Program-made: the position numbers and the translations under genes | Notes under the pieces: model-generated | What the model saw: the letters and a program-made list of their open reading frames with translations, nothing else | What the model was told of the DNA's origin: nothing | Databases searched by the model: none | Shown: piece after piece, positions 36,025 to 45,915 of the stretch | How positions within the stretch are numbered: position 1 is the stretch's first letter | Layout of the letters: each line of letters starts with the position of its first letter | NCBI GenBank assembly: GCA_964345765.1 | Contig: CAYFSJ010000005.1 | Span: 1-51,209, forward strand | Source of the DNA: DUUI01 sp964345765 | Lineage (GTDB): Bacteria > Bacillota_I > Bacilli_A > Erysipelotrichales > Erysipelotrichaceae | Reading direction: 5' to 3' | Length of the DNA stretch: 51,209 bases

Positions 36025-36827
36025 CAAATACCTTTCAAGACATCCAACAAGATTTAAGAAATAAGAAACTAATGGCCAAAAGAAGAAAACGTCGTCGAAT
36101 CCTAAAAATCGTCTTTGTTTTCTTCACAGGAATATTGTTAGCTTTTATTGCGTTTTTATACGATAAGAGTGATTATTCAAAAATCATGCAGGTTGAAGTA
36201 ACAGGGAATAACTATGTTTTAGACCAAGAAGTAATTGATGAACTTGGCTTTGAAACAGGGACTCATTTCTATTCTTTTCTATCATCAAGTTTAGAAAAGA
36301 AAGTTCCTGAGAATTCCTTTGTTGAGTCAGTTGATGTCATTAAACACTGGTTTAATCAGTCAATGACCCTTGATGTCACTGAAAAAGAAATTATTGGTTA
36401 TCGTTGGAATCAAGAAACAGATATTATTGAATTAATTGCCCAAGATGGCTCAACTAAAGGGTTGTTAGAAGGTCAATTAAGTCATCTTCAAGATTTAGCT
36501 CGATTTACTGGATTTGACAGTAGTGAATCATTAGAACAATTAGTCGATGGCATATCACGTACAGAACCAATTCTCTATTCCAATATTTCTGAAATTATTC
36601 GTGAACCAAAAACCTATGATGAGAATTATTTACGAGTGATGATGGCTGATGGAGTCCAACTCTATACCTCTATCTATTCACTAGAATCACTCGATGCTGA
36701 AACTTTTAGAGATATCTTCAATCGCTTAAAGGAAGATCAAAAATGTATTGTTTATGATGTCTTTTGGCGCTCAACCTTCGCTAGACCTTGCGAAGTGGTC
36801 GATGAAATACAACCAGAAAACGAATAA
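36006..36827 (+). CDS. ftsQ: Cell division protein FtsQ/DivIB
   Basis: 273 residues. A basic cytoplasmic end (MAKRRKRRRILK), one membrane helix (about 37-56) and an outer part with a POTRA domain (MQVEVTGNNYVLDQEVIDEL, then VIKHWFNQSMTLDVTEKEII) match DivIB/FtsQ, the septal scaffold that links divisome proteins. The start is TTG 36006, with GGAG 8 bases upstream, nested in the murB end. The sequence identity is mostly from position and layout. Confidence 0.88.
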   Translation: MERQRVTNTFQDIQQDLRNKKLMAKRRKRRRILKIVFVFFTGILLAFIAFLYDKSDYSKIMQVEVTGNNYVLDQEVIDELGFETGTHFYSFLSSSLEKKVPENSFVESVDVIKHWFNQSMTLDVTEKEIIGYRWNQETDIIELIAQDGSTKGLLEGQLSHLQDLARFTGFDSSESLEQLVDGISRTEPILYSNISEIIREPKTYDENYLRVMMADGVQLYTSIYSLESLDAETFRDIFNRLKEDQKCIVYDVFWRSTFARPCEVVDEIQPENE

Positions 36828-36830
36828 AGT

Positions 36831-36859
36831 TTGTAATTCAAATTAATTTATTATAGAAT
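36831..36859 (+). promoter_or_regulatory. Promoter of the asp23-fakA-recG-rnc-polC block
   Basis: -35 TTGTAA (36831-36836), 17-base spacer, -10 TAGAAT (36854-36859), 25 bases before the ATG of the Asp23-family gene. Genes up to polC are then spaced by less than 10 bases. Confidence 0.65.
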
Positions 36860-36884
36860 ACCAAACAGGTAATAGGAGGAAACT

Positions 36885-37244
36885 ATGTCCATTGAAAGAA
36901 TGACACAATTAGGAAACATCAATATTTCAGCTGAAGCAATTGCTCAGCTAGCTGGTGGCGTTGTAACAGAATGTTATGGGGTTGTTGGCATGGCAAGCCA
37001 AAAGTTTGTAAAAGATGGTTTTGCTGAATTATTAAAGAAAGATAATTACACAAGAGGAGTTGTCGTTAGAAAAGATGACAATGGCTTTGAAATCGATTTA
37101 TATGTCATTTTAAGCTATGGCGTTAGAATCTCTGAAATTGTCCAATCCGTTCAAACCAAAGTTAAATATATGCTGGAAAAATCATTGGAACAATCCTTTG
37201 TTAAAGTAAATATTTACGTTCAAGGGGTTAAAGTAGAGAAGTAG
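36885..37244 (+). CDS. yloU: Asp23/Gls24 family protein (YloU)
   Basis: 119 residues of the Asp23 (DUF322) family. Characteristic parts: GNINISAEAIAQLAGGVVTE-C-YGVVGMAS at the N-terminus and DLYVILSYGVRISEIVQSVQ towards the end. The function is unclear; Asp23 of Staphylococcus is membrane-associated, and the gene is regularly next to fakA (yloV). Strong AGGAGG before the ATG. Confidence 0.93.
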   Translation: MSIERMTQLGNINISAEAIAQLAGGVVTECYGVVGMASQKFVKDGFAELLKKDNYTRGVVVRKDDNGFEIDLYVILSYGVRISEIVQSVQTKVKYMLEKSLEQSFVKVNIYVQGVKVEK

Positions 37245-37245
37245 T

Positions 37246-38883
37246 ATGATGACATTAAAAGCAGCCGATTTTTTAGCCATCCTTGAATCAGGAGCTAATA
37301 ATTTAACGAATCAGCATCGTGAAATTGATGCATTAAACGTTTTCCCAGTACCAGATGGGGATACTGGAACTAATATGAACTTAACCTTTAGCGCTGGCGT
37401 TAAAGAAGTATTAAGTCATAACTCAACTCATGTTGGACAATTGGCCAAAGTGTTTTCACGTGGACTCTTAATGGGAGCGCGTGGTAACTCTGGGGTTATC
37501 TTATCTCAAATTTTCCGTGGTTTCTCTCAATCAGTGGCAGATAAAGCAGAACTTGATGCCAACGATCTAGCCTTAGCTTTTGACAATGGTAAAAAAGTTG
37601 CATATAAAGCAGTTATGCGTCCTGTTGAAGGTACTATTTTAACTGTTTTACGACTTGCGGCTGAGGAAACATTAAGTTATGTGAACCAAAGCAATGAACT
37701 AAGTGTTGAAGATACTTTAAATTATTTTATAACTCAAGCTGAAATTGCCCTTAATAAAACACCAGAAATGCTTCCAGTTTTAAAAGAAGTAGGCGTTGTT
37801 GATAGTGGTGGCGCAGGTTTCTTAGTTATCTTACAGGGGATGCAATCAGCTCTTGAAGGAAAACCAATTAAATCTGAAGTTTCAAAAGCGGATAGTTCAG
37901 CACCAGTCCAAGCTCAATTTGATCATGAAGAATTTGGTTATTGTACAGAATTTATCATTCAACTTAACGATAAATCAGTCAAGTACTTTAAAGAAAAAAC
38001 ATTCGTTAAAGAACTTGAGAAACTAGGGGATTCTTTAGTTGTTGTACATGATGAAGATTTAGTCAAAGTTCATATTCATACACTGACTCCTGGTGATGCC
38101 CTTAATTTAGGTCAACGTTATGGGGAGTTTGCCAAGTTAAAGATTGAAAATATGGCACAACAACATGAAGCGATTGTTCATGATAGTTTGACACAAAATA
38201 ATGACATCAAAAAAGAGAACGATTATAAAGAAACAACCATCGTTTCAGTCAGTGCTGGAGAAGGCTTATCTGACTACTTTAAAGAACTAAGAGTCGATGT
38301 TTGTGTGTCAGGTGGCCAAACAATGAATCCATCAACCGAAGACTTTGTGGCAGTTATTAATGAACTTAATTGTAAGAACGTGGTTATTTTACCAAATAAC
38401 TCTAATATTGTTTTAGCAGCGAAACAAGTAATTGATTTAATCGATGATAAGAACGTGGTTGTTTTAGAAACAAAATCAATTCCAGAAGGAATTGCGGCTT
38501 GTATCGCATATAATCCTGAAGTAGACATTGAAGAAAATGTTGAAAATATGCAAAAAGCCATTAACAATACAAAATCAGGTCAAGTAACTTATGCGATTAA
38601 AGATACGACATATGATTCAATGCCCATTAAGGCAGGCGACTATATGGCCATTTCAGGTAAGAAAATAGTTTTAACATCACCTAATCAAGAAGAAGCACTA
38701 ATTAGTGTTATTGATGATTTAGTAGACGATGAATCTGAAATTATCACCCTAATTGTTGGTGAAGATGGACATTTAGACAAAGTTGAAGAATTAGCTGAAG
38801 AGTTCGAAGACAAATATGATGTTGAAGTTGAAATTGTTGAAGGTGGACAACCAGTTTATTCATATATGGTGGGAGTTGAGTAG
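37246..38883 (+). CDS. fakA: Fatty acid kinase catalytic protein FakA (YloV/DAK2 family)
   Basis: 545 residues. The N-terminal DAK phosphatase-like kinase domain has LNVFPVPDGDTGTNM (metal/nucleotide) and GARGNSGVILSQ; the middle and C-terminal domains bind FakB. FakA with a DegV-like FakB phosphorylates host or exogenous fatty acids for phospholipid synthesis. No fakB is in the window. ATGs occur at 37246 and 37249. In Bacillus recG follows within two genes, as here. Confidence 0.93.
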   Translation: MMTLKAADFLAILESGANNLTNQHREIDALNVFPVPDGDTGTNMNLTFSAGVKEVLSHNSTHVGQLAKVFSRGLLMGARGNSGVILSQIFRGFSQSVADKAELDANDLALAFDNGKKVAYKAVMRPVEGTILTVLRLAAEETLSYVNQSNELSVEDTLNYFITQAEIALNKTPEMLPVLKEVGVVDSGGAGFLVILQGMQSALEGKPIKSEVSKADSSAPVQAQFDHEEFGYCTEFIIQLNDKSVKYFKEKTFVKELEKLGDSLVVVHDEDLVKVHIHTLTPGDALNLGQRYGEFAKLKIENMAQQHEAIVHDSLTQNNDIKKENDYKETTIVSVSAGEGLSDYFKELRVDVCVSGGQTMNPSTEDFVAVINELNCKNVVILPNNSNIVLAAKQVIDLIDDKNVVVLETKSIPEGIAACIAYNPEVDIEENVENMQKAINNTKSGQVTYAIKDTTYDSMPIKAGDYMAISGKKIVLTSPNQEEALISVIDDLVDDESEIITLIVGEDGHLDKVEELAEEFEDKYDVEVEIVEGGQPVYSYMVGVE

Positions 38884-38886
38884 TCA

Positions 38887-40860
38887 ATGCTGACTGCCAA
38901 ACAAAAAGAAATTTTATTAAAATATATTCCAGAAATGAAACAGGATAAAGCGGCATTAACGATTTATCCTTTTCGTTACGAAAAAATACAACTGTGGGAT
39001 GAACAAAGCTTTAGTCAAGATGATTTAATTGCTTTTAATGCCCAGATTCTTGAACCTATTAAAACCATTCGTTTTGGAAAAAGAACAATTAGTCGCTTTT
39101 TAGTCATGACTGAAAATCAAATTGTTAAATGCGTTATGTATAATCGTCCTTACTTCAAGAATAGTTATGGTGATAAACAGGTGTCAATAACTGGAAAATT
39201 CAATGAAAAACAAGAACTGATCATTAGCTCGCTTAATTTACGTCCATTAAGTGACACAGTCGGTATCTTACCAGTCTATCCACTTAAGAAGGGTGTTAAC
39301 CAGCATCAAATGCGTACAATTCTTAAAAAGGTTGTAAAAGAACAATATGAGAATATCCATCAAATGATTCCAAGTCATCTAAACCAAAAATATGATTTGT
39401 TATCCACTAAAATGGCTTTAAAACAGATTCATCAACCTCAAGATGATGATCTGCTTTTTAAAGCAATTAGAACGCTCAAATATTCAGAAGCACTTCGATA
39501 TCAAATGGCATTACATTTAGATAGTGTTTATCAATTAAGTCAAAGTAAACCACAACGATTAATTGATAGAACAATAATCGAAAATACAATCAATCAATTG
39601 AGTTTTGAGTTAACTTCAGACCAAAAGGATTCACTAAATAATATTTTAGATGATTTAGCATCATCCAGCTTAATGCGTCGATTATTACTTGGAGATGTGG
39701 GTAGTGGTAAAACAATTGTTGCGATATTGGCATCTATGGCCATGATTCAAGCCGGCTATCAAGTTGCTTTTTTATGCCCAACAGAAGTATTGGCACAACA
39801 ACATTATGAAAGTTTTAAAACTTATTTTGATGAGGTCACATTATTAACAGGCTCAATTTCAGCTAGAAATGAATTACTAGAAAATCTAGAGAATGGAACA
39901 ACGAAGATAATCGTTGGAACCCATGCTTTATTTTCTGAAAAAGTTAAGTATCACAATTTAGGGTTTCTGATTATTGATGAACAACATCGATTTGGTGTCA
40001 ATCAACGTCAAAGCATGTTAGATAAAGGGGAGGCAGTCGATGTTTTAATGTTATCAGCAACCCCAATTCCTCGTACCCTTGCCGCAACCTTATATTCTCA
40101 TCTTTCAATTAGTACGATTGAAACCATGCCAAAGGGACGTAAACCAATTATTACTAAACTTGTTTTGGAAAACTCAATACGATCCTTTATTGATGAAGTG
40201 TTTGAGTATATTGAAACAGGGGGGCAAGTATATGTCATTTGCCCAGCCATTGATCAAGAGAGTGATTTACCAACACGTAGTGTTCAAGAAATTCATTCAA
40301 ATTTACAAGATGCTTATCCACAACTTAGAATTGGTTCCATTCATTCCCAAAAAAGCAGTGATGAGATTAATCAGACATTAAGTCAATTTAAGAATCAATC
40401 CTTAGATATCTTAGTAAGTACAACCATTGTTGAAGTAGGGGTCCATATTGCCTCAGCCAATATGATGATTATATATGATGGAGATCGATTTGGATTAAGT
40501 CAGCTTCATCAATTAAGAGGTCGGATTGGTCGCTCAAATCAACAGGCTACTTGTTATGTTTTAACACAGACTAAGAATCAAGATTCACTAGATCGTTTAA
40601 AAGTCTTTACTCAAGAGAGTAATGGTTTTAAGTTAGCAGAAATGGATTTAATGATGAGAGGCTCTGGTGATTTATTAGGACAAAGACAATCTGGCTATCC
40701 GCAATTTACCCATTTAGATTTAACCTCTGATTTAAAATTATTACAAAGTGCGAAAGAAGATGCGCAGTTGCTCTTTGAAAATCCTTCAAAAGAAGATACA
40801 ATATTTATTAGCTTGATACAAAGACAACATCAAGCGATAATGAATCAAGTATCTATTTAG
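38887..40860 (+). CDS. recG: ATP-dependent DNA helicase RecG
   Basis: Superfamily 2 helicase that remodels stalled replication forks. 657 residues: wedge/OB domain (1-150), helicase motif I LLGDVGSGKTIVA, motif II IIDEQHRFGVNQRQ, motif III LSATPIPRTLA, motif VI QLRGRIGRSNQQATC, and the RecG C-terminal part RGSGDLLGQRQSG. The usual fapR-plsX-fabD-fabG-acpP genes do not follow; rnc is 8 bases away. Confidence 0.97.
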   Translation: MLTAKQKEILLKYIPEMKQDKAALTIYPFRYEKIQLWDEQSFSQDDLIAFNAQILEPIKTIRFGKRTISRFLVMTENQIVKCVMYNRPYFKNSYGDKQVSITGKFNEKQELIISSLNLRPLSDTVGILPVYPLKKGVNQHQMRTILKKVVKEQYENIHQMIPSHLNQKYDLLSTKMALKQIHQPQDDDLLFKAIRTLKYSEALRYQMALHLDSVYQLSQSKPQRLIDRTIIENTINQLSFELTSDQKDSLNNILDDLASSSLMRRLLLGDVGSGKTIVAILASMAMIQAGYQVAFLCPTEVLAQQHYESFKTYFDEVTLLTGSISARNELLENLENGTTKIIVGTHALFSEKVKYHNLGFLIIDEQHRFGVNQRQSMLDKGEAVDVLMLSATPIPRTLAATLYSHLSISTIETMPKGRKPIITKLVLENSIRSFIDEVFEYIETGGQVYVICPAIDQESDLPTRSVQEIHSNLQDAYPQLRIGSIHSQKSSDEINQTLSQFKNQSLDILVSTTIVEVGVHIASANMMIIYDGDRFGLSQLHQLRGRIGRSNQQATCYVLTQTKNQDSLDRLKVFTQESNGFKLAEMDLMMRGSGDLLGQRQSGYPQFTHLDLTSDLKLLQSAKEDAQLLFENPSKEDTIFISLIQRQHQAIMNQVSI

Positions 40861-40868
40861 GAGCAGTC

Positions 40869-41552
40869 ATGACATTAACAGAATATTTAAGACAATATGA
40901 TATAGAAATAAAGGATGAAGAGGCCTTAAAGGGAGCATTTATTCATACCTCCTATGTCAATGAAAATAAAGAATTAAACTTAAAAGATAATGAGCGCTTA
41001 GAACTTTTAGGGGATGCGGTTCTACAGTTTTGGAGCGCAAATTTTCTTTATCACCAGACCCCTATTATTTCTGAAGGGGATATGACACTTATTCGTGCCC
41101 AATTAGTCAATGAGAAAGCATTAGCTCATTTTTCCAAAGAAATGAATTTGGCGCAGTTCTTAAAACTAGGAATTGGTGAAGCGAAAAGTGGTGGTCGAAA
41201 AAGAGATTCACTCTTAGCCGATTTATTTGAAGCCTTCATTGGTGCATTGTATCTTGATCAAGGAATTCAAGCGATTGATAAAATTTGTAATCAAACAATA
41301 AAGAAACGGTTTGAAAGTCTTGATAAAGATGACATAATGGACTATAAAACAAAGTTACAAGAATTTGTTCAATCAGACACACGAAAAACAGTCACTTACC
41401 AGATTGTATCTGTGACTGGACCTGCCAATCAGCCCGAGTTTGATGCGATTGTTAAATTAGATGAACTGATTTTAGGTAAAGGAACCGGTTCTTCTAAAAA
41501 ACGTGCCCAACAACAAGCGGCCAAGGATGCCTTAAATAAATTAGTAAAGTAG
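40869..41552 (+). CDS. rnc: Ribonuclease III
   Basis: Cleaves double-stranded RNA in rRNA processing. 227 residues: signature NERLELLGDAVLQ with catalytic Glu/Asp, a second metal pair in LLADLFEAFIGALYLDQG, and a C-terminal dsRBD (about 150-226) with GTGSSKKRAQQQAAKDAL. AGGAG before the ATG. In Bacillus it lies directly before smc; here smc is about 20 kb upstream. Confidence 0.97.
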   Translation: MTLTEYLRQYDIEIKDEEALKGAFIHTSYVNENKELNLKDNERLELLGDAVLQFWSANFLYHQTPIISEGDMTLIRAQLVNEKALAHFSKEMNLAQFLKLGIGEAKSGGRKRDSLLADLFEAFIGALYLDQGIQAIDKICNQTIKKRFESLDKDDIMDYKTKLQEFVQSDTRKTVTYQIVSVTGPANQPEFDAIVKLDELILGKGTGSSKKRAQQQAAKDALNKLVK

Positions 41553-41558
41553 GATTTA

Positions 41559-44500
41559 ATGAAGACTTATCAATTATTAAAAACTATCCAATTTCCAAAG
41601 CACTATACAAGTGCTTTTAAGAATACTGAATTAATCACACCAATCTATTCTAAGAGTAAAAATCAAATTACATTTCAATTTGAAACCTATCAAATTTTAC
41701 CTTTAAAAATCTATCAACAATTAGAACGCTTATTAAATAAGTCATTTAATTGTGTTTGTCATGTTCAAATTCAATCGGAAAAGAATACACCTGAACATGC
41801 TTTAGTGAGTGATTATTTAGAAATTATTACCAAACAACATCAATTACAAAAAACAATTCTACAAGCGTCTACCAAAATTGAAGGAAATCAAATTGTCTTT
41901 TTAGCCATCAATGAAGGGGACCAAGATTATATCAATCAAATTCTCGATCTATTGAATGAACAATTTAGTTTCTATGGGTTTGACGTTGATTGTCAATGTG
42001 AAATAGTTGAAGCAGATGTTAAGTTTGTTGAATCAGCAAAAAAAGTATCTCAAAGTATCAAACCAGTGGTTGAAATGAAACCTCAATTTAAAACGAAATC
42101 AAAACTTGAAGATTACACCTTGGTAAAAATTGCGATGCTTCAAGAAGAGATGTTTAATATTTATTTTGAGGGACAATTATTTAAAATCGATTCAAGAGAA
42201 ACCCGTAATGGCAATATCATCGCCACCTTGTATTTCACAGATTTAGAAGATGGGATTGAAACGACCTGTTTTGTTGACTCGCTTGATGATATAGAAATAA
42301 AAGTTGGACAGTGGGCAGCCGTTTATGGAAATTATGTCTTTGATAACTATGCTAAACAAAATACTTTTAAACATAAATTAATTAGAACAATCCCATCGCC
42401 ATTACATTATGAAGATACTGCGGATGAGAAACGTATTGAATTTCATGCTCATACAAAAGCTTCTGAAATGGATGGCATTAGTGATGTCTCTGATTTAATT
42501 AAACAAGCTTATGATTATGGACATGCCGCAATTGCTATTACTGATCACTCTGTCGTACATTCTTTTCCAAAAGCTCAATCGACAGCATCTAAATTGAATG
42601 CGAAAGATGAAAACAAACAAATAAAAGTGATCTATGGTGTTGAAATGAATGTAGTTGATGATCATTTAATGATTATCAATACAGATAAAGACTTTGACCT
42701 ACAACAACAAAGTTATGTTTTATTTGACTTAGAGACAACAGGTTTGTCTTCTCGCTATGATCATATTATTGAGTTTGGGGCAGTTAAGGTGGTCAATCAA
42801 ACCATTGTAGATCAGATTCAGTTATTTATTAAACCACCCGTCTCTATTCCAGCTCGAATTACCTCAATTACCAACATTGACGATGAGATGGTTAAGAATG
42901 CACCAACTTTACAACAAGCGTTTAAAACTATTACTGATTTTATTGGTGATGCAGTATTAGTTGCTCACAATGGAATGTTTGACTATCGCTTTTTACAAGC
43001 TGCCACTCAAAAGTGTCAAGTTGAAAAACTGAACAATCCACTTATTGATACTCTTGCTTTAGCGTGGGCATTAATTGATCAAAGAAAGTCCTATACATTA
43101 GGGGCAGTGGCTCGCTATTATAATCTTCCATATGATCAATCGATTGCCCATAGAGCCGATTATGATGCTCAAATTCTTCAACATGTCTTTGCGAGTATGT
43201 CTAGTGAGCTCTTTTCAAAAGGAATTAAAACCAGTCAAGACTTAATTGAATTTCAACATTCAATCAACCCAATTGATAAGCTAAGACCTTATCATATGAC
43301 TGTCTTAGCTAAGAATCAAAAGGGTATTAAAGATCTCTATAAACTCGTTTCATTAAGTCATACTGATTATTTGATGTTTAGAGGAAAATCAACTAAAAAA
43401 GAAGATGAGAGTATTGCTGAAGCACGCATTACTCGACAAATGATTCAAGATAACAGAGAGAATTTATTAATTGGATCAGCTTGTTTTAATTCGTATTTAT
43501 TTGAAATTGCTCGAACAGGCTCACAAGAAGAACTCGAAGAAGAGATGGCTTTCTATGATTATATTGAATTACAACCTTTAGAAAATTATGAACCGCTTTT
43601 ATATAAGAAACAAATACTAAATCAAGAACACTTAATTGAGATTCTTAAGAATATTTATTTTACTGCCCACAAATTAAACAAATTAGTGGTTGGTACAGGG
43701 GATGTCCACTATATTCTTAAACATGAGAAAATCTTTAGAGAGATTTATATTAATGCAATGGGGATTGGTGGAGCGAAACACCCATTATATATTTATGATG
43801 AACAACTTCGTCAACATCAACAAAGTCCAGATCAACACCTAAGAACGACCAATGAGATGTTAGAAGGCTACCCATATCTTTCAACCAATGAAGTTAAACG
43901 GGTTGTTATTGATAACACCCATAAACTTAATTCATTGATTGATGATATTTATCCTGTTCCCAAAGATTTATATGCACCATCCATTGAAGGATCCGATGAG
44001 AAATTAAGCAACTTAGTCTATGAGAATGCCCACGCAATCTATGGAGATACTCTTCCTAAAATTGTTGAGGACCGCATTAAAAAAGAACTCAATAGTATTT
44101 TAAGCAATGGCTTTGGTGTCATTTACTATATTTCACATTTATTGGTTAAAAAATCAATTGAAGATGGATATATGGTCGGATCACGTGGATCGGTAGGGTC
44201 TTCCTTTGTGGCCACAATGGCCAACATTACCCAAGTCAATCCACTAGTACCTCATTATGTTTGTCCAAGCTGTCATTACAGTGAATTCTTTACACAAAGT
44301 GAGTATGCCAGTGGCTATGACTTACCCGAAAAAGAATGTCCACATTGTCACACTCAATTAATTGGAGAAGGACAAGATATTCCTTTTGAAACTTTTTTAG
44401 GCTTTGAAGGGGATAAAACACCTGATATTGATTTAAACTTTTCTGGGGATTATCAAGAAACCGCCCATAATTTAACCAAAGAATTATTTGGTGAAGATAA

Positions 44501-45872
44501 AGTACTTCGTGCTGGAACAATTGGCACAATTGCTGAAAAGACCGCATTTGGTTTAGTCAGTGGTTATTATGAAAATGTTGAACCAAAACAACCCGTTCAT
44601 AATGCCTTTAAAGAATATTTAGTCTTAGGGGCGGCTGGTGTTAAAAGGTCAACTGGACAACATCCTGGTGGAATCATTGTTATTCCTGAAGAAAAGGATA
44701 TTCTTGATTTTATGCCATACCAATATCCAGCCAATAACCCTGCGAGTTCTTGGTTAACCTCTCATTTTGAGTATCATGATATTGAACATAATCTACTTAA
44801 ATTAGATATTTTAGGACATGTAGATCCAACAGCTATTAAATTCTTAGAAGATGTGTCTGGATTAGATGTTAATAAGATTCCACTTAATGATCCACAAACG
44901 ATGTCTATTTTTAATAGTACAGATGCATTACTAATTGATCATCGACGTCAACGGGATTCCAATGGAGCAGTGGGCTTACCAGAATTCGGAACACAATTTG
45001 TTCGACGAATGTTAAATGATACAAATCCAAATAAGTTTTCTGACTTAGTTAAGATTTCTGGACTTTCTCATGGAACTGATGTTTGGTCTAAAAACGCAGA
45101 AGCAATTATTCAAAATGGATACACCCTAGATGATGTTATCTGTTGTCGTGATGATATTATGACTTATCTAACGCATTTGGGCGTCCAAGAAAAGATGGCT
45201 TTTAATATTATGGAATCAGTTCGTAAAGGAAGAGGCTTACGACCTGAATGGATTGATGCGATGACCTCAAAAGGAGTTCAACATTGGTACATCGAATCAG
45301 CTCAATTAATTAAGTACTTATTCCCTAAAGCTCATGCGGTGGCCTATTGTATGATGGGCGTGCGCGTGGCTTGGTTTAAAGTTCATCGTCCACTTGATTT
45401 TTATGCTCAGTATTTTACTTTGCGCTGTACGGCATATGAAATTGATACCATGCTAGCAGGGGCAGATGCCATTGAAAAGCGATTGGACAATATTTTAAAT
45501 CGTCGACAATCCTATAACATTGAAGATCGAGTCTCAGCCAAAGAAGAACAATTAATTAATACCTTAGAAGTCGCCTATGAGATGCTAATTCGTGGTTATT
45601 CATTTAAACCGGTCAGTTTAATGGAATCACATGCGACGGCTTTCTGGCCAGATCCTAATGATCCTAAGAAATTATTAATTCCATTTAATGCATTAGATGG
45701 TGTCTGGGAATCGGTGGCGCACAATATTGTAAATGAGCGTGAAAAGAGAGAATTTTTATCCATTGAAGATTTTAAGAAACGAACTCAAATTACTCAAAAT
45801 GGATTGAACGAACTTAAGAAGCTTAAAGTTTTAGATCACTTGTCTGAATTAAATCAATTGTCATTATTCTAA
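41559..45872 (+). CDS. polC: DNA polymerase III PolC-type alpha subunit with proofreading exonuclease
   Basis: Main replicative polymerase of low-GC Gram-positives. 1437 residues. N-terminal and OB domains come first, then a PHP domain starting EFHAHTKASEMDG near 293, split by a DnaQ-type exonuclease (LFDLETTGLSSRYDHIIEFG near 386 to HRADYDAQILQ near 530). A zinc motif (CPSCH ... CPHCH, near 901-935), PDIDLNFSGDY (catalytic Asp pair, near 955) and LLKLDILGHVDPT (third Asp) follow. PolC normally stands before rimP-nusA; here a glycosyltransferase lies between. Confidence 0.97.
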   Translation: MKTYQLLKTIQFPKHYTSAFKNTELITPIYSKSKNQITFQFETYQILPLKIYQQLERLLNKSFNCVCHVQIQSEKNTPEHALVSDYLEIITKQHQLQKTILQASTKIEGNQIVFLAINEGDQDYINQILDLLNEQFSFYGFDVDCQCEIVEADVKFVESAKKVSQSIKPVVEMKPQFKTKSKLEDYTLVKIAMLQEEMFNIYFEGQLFKIDSRETRNGNIIATLYFTDLEDGIETTCFVDSLDDIEIKVGQWAAVYGNYVFDNYAKQNTFKHKLIRTIPSPLHYEDTADEKRIEFHAHTKASEMDGISDVSDLIKQAYDYGHAAIAITDHSVVHSFPKAQSTASKLNAKDENKQIKVIYGVEMNVVDDHLMIINTDKDFDLQQQSYVLFDLETTGLSSRYDHIIEFGAVKVVNQTIVDQIQLFIKPPVSIPARITSITNIDDEMVKNAPTLQQAFKTITDFIGDAVLVAHNGMFDYRFLQAATQKCQVEKLNNPLIDTLALAWALIDQRKSYTLGAVARYYNLPYDQSIAHRADYDAQILQHVFASMSSELFSKGIKTSQDLIEFQHSINPIDKLRPYHMTVLAKNQKGIKDLYKLVSLSHTDYLMFRGKSTKKEDESIAEARITRQMIQDNRENLLIGSACFNSYLFEIARTGSQEELEEEMAFYDYIELQPLENYEPLLYKKQILNQEHLIEILKNIYFTAHKLNKLVVGTGDVHYILKHEKIFREIYINAMGIGGAKHPLYIYDEQLRQHQQSPDQHLRTTNEMLEGYPYLSTNEVKRVVIDNTHKLNSLIDDIYPVPKDLYAPSIEGSDEKLSNLVYENAHAIYGDTLPKIVEDRIKKELNSILSNGFGVIYYISHLLVKKSIEDGYMVGSRGSVGSSFVATMANITQVNPLVPHYVCPSCHYSEFFTQSEYASGYDLPEKECPHCHTQLIGEGQDIPFETFLGFEGDKTPDIDLNFSGDYQETAHNLTKELFGEDKVLRAGTIGTIAEKTAFGLVSGYYENVEPKQPVHNAFKEYLVLGAAGVKRSTGQHPGGIIVIPEEKDILDFMPYQYPANNPASSWLTSHFEYHDIEHNLLKLDILGHVDPTAIKFLEDVSGLDVNKIPLNDPQTMSIFNSTDALLIDHRRQRDSNGAVGLPEFGTQFVRRMLNDTNPNKFSDLVKISGLSHGTDVWSKNAEAIIQNGYTLDDVICCRDDIMTYLTHLGVQEKMAFNIMESVRKGRGLRPEWIDAMTSKGVQHWYIESAQLIKYLFPKAHAVAYCMMGVRVAWFKVHRPLDFYAQYFTLRCTAYEIDTMLAGADAIEKRLDNILNRRQSYNIEDRVSAKEEQLINTLEVAYEMLIRGYSFKPVSLMESHATAFWPDPNDPKKLLIPFNALDGVWESVAHNIVNEREKREFLSIEDFKKRTQITQNGLNELKKLKVLDHLSELNQLSLF

Positions 45873-45884
45873 CAAGATTGTTTA

Positions 45885-45893
45885 TGTTATTAT
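45885..45893 (+). promoter_or_regulatory. Candidate extended -10 for the glycosyltransferase gene
   Basis: TGT-TATTAT (45885-45893), the same extended -10 as the rpsB promoter, 22 bases before the ATG. The -35 region (TATTCT, 45865-45870) is poor. Confidence 0.45.
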
Positions 45894-45915
45894 TAAACAA
45901 AGATAGGAGTGTTTT

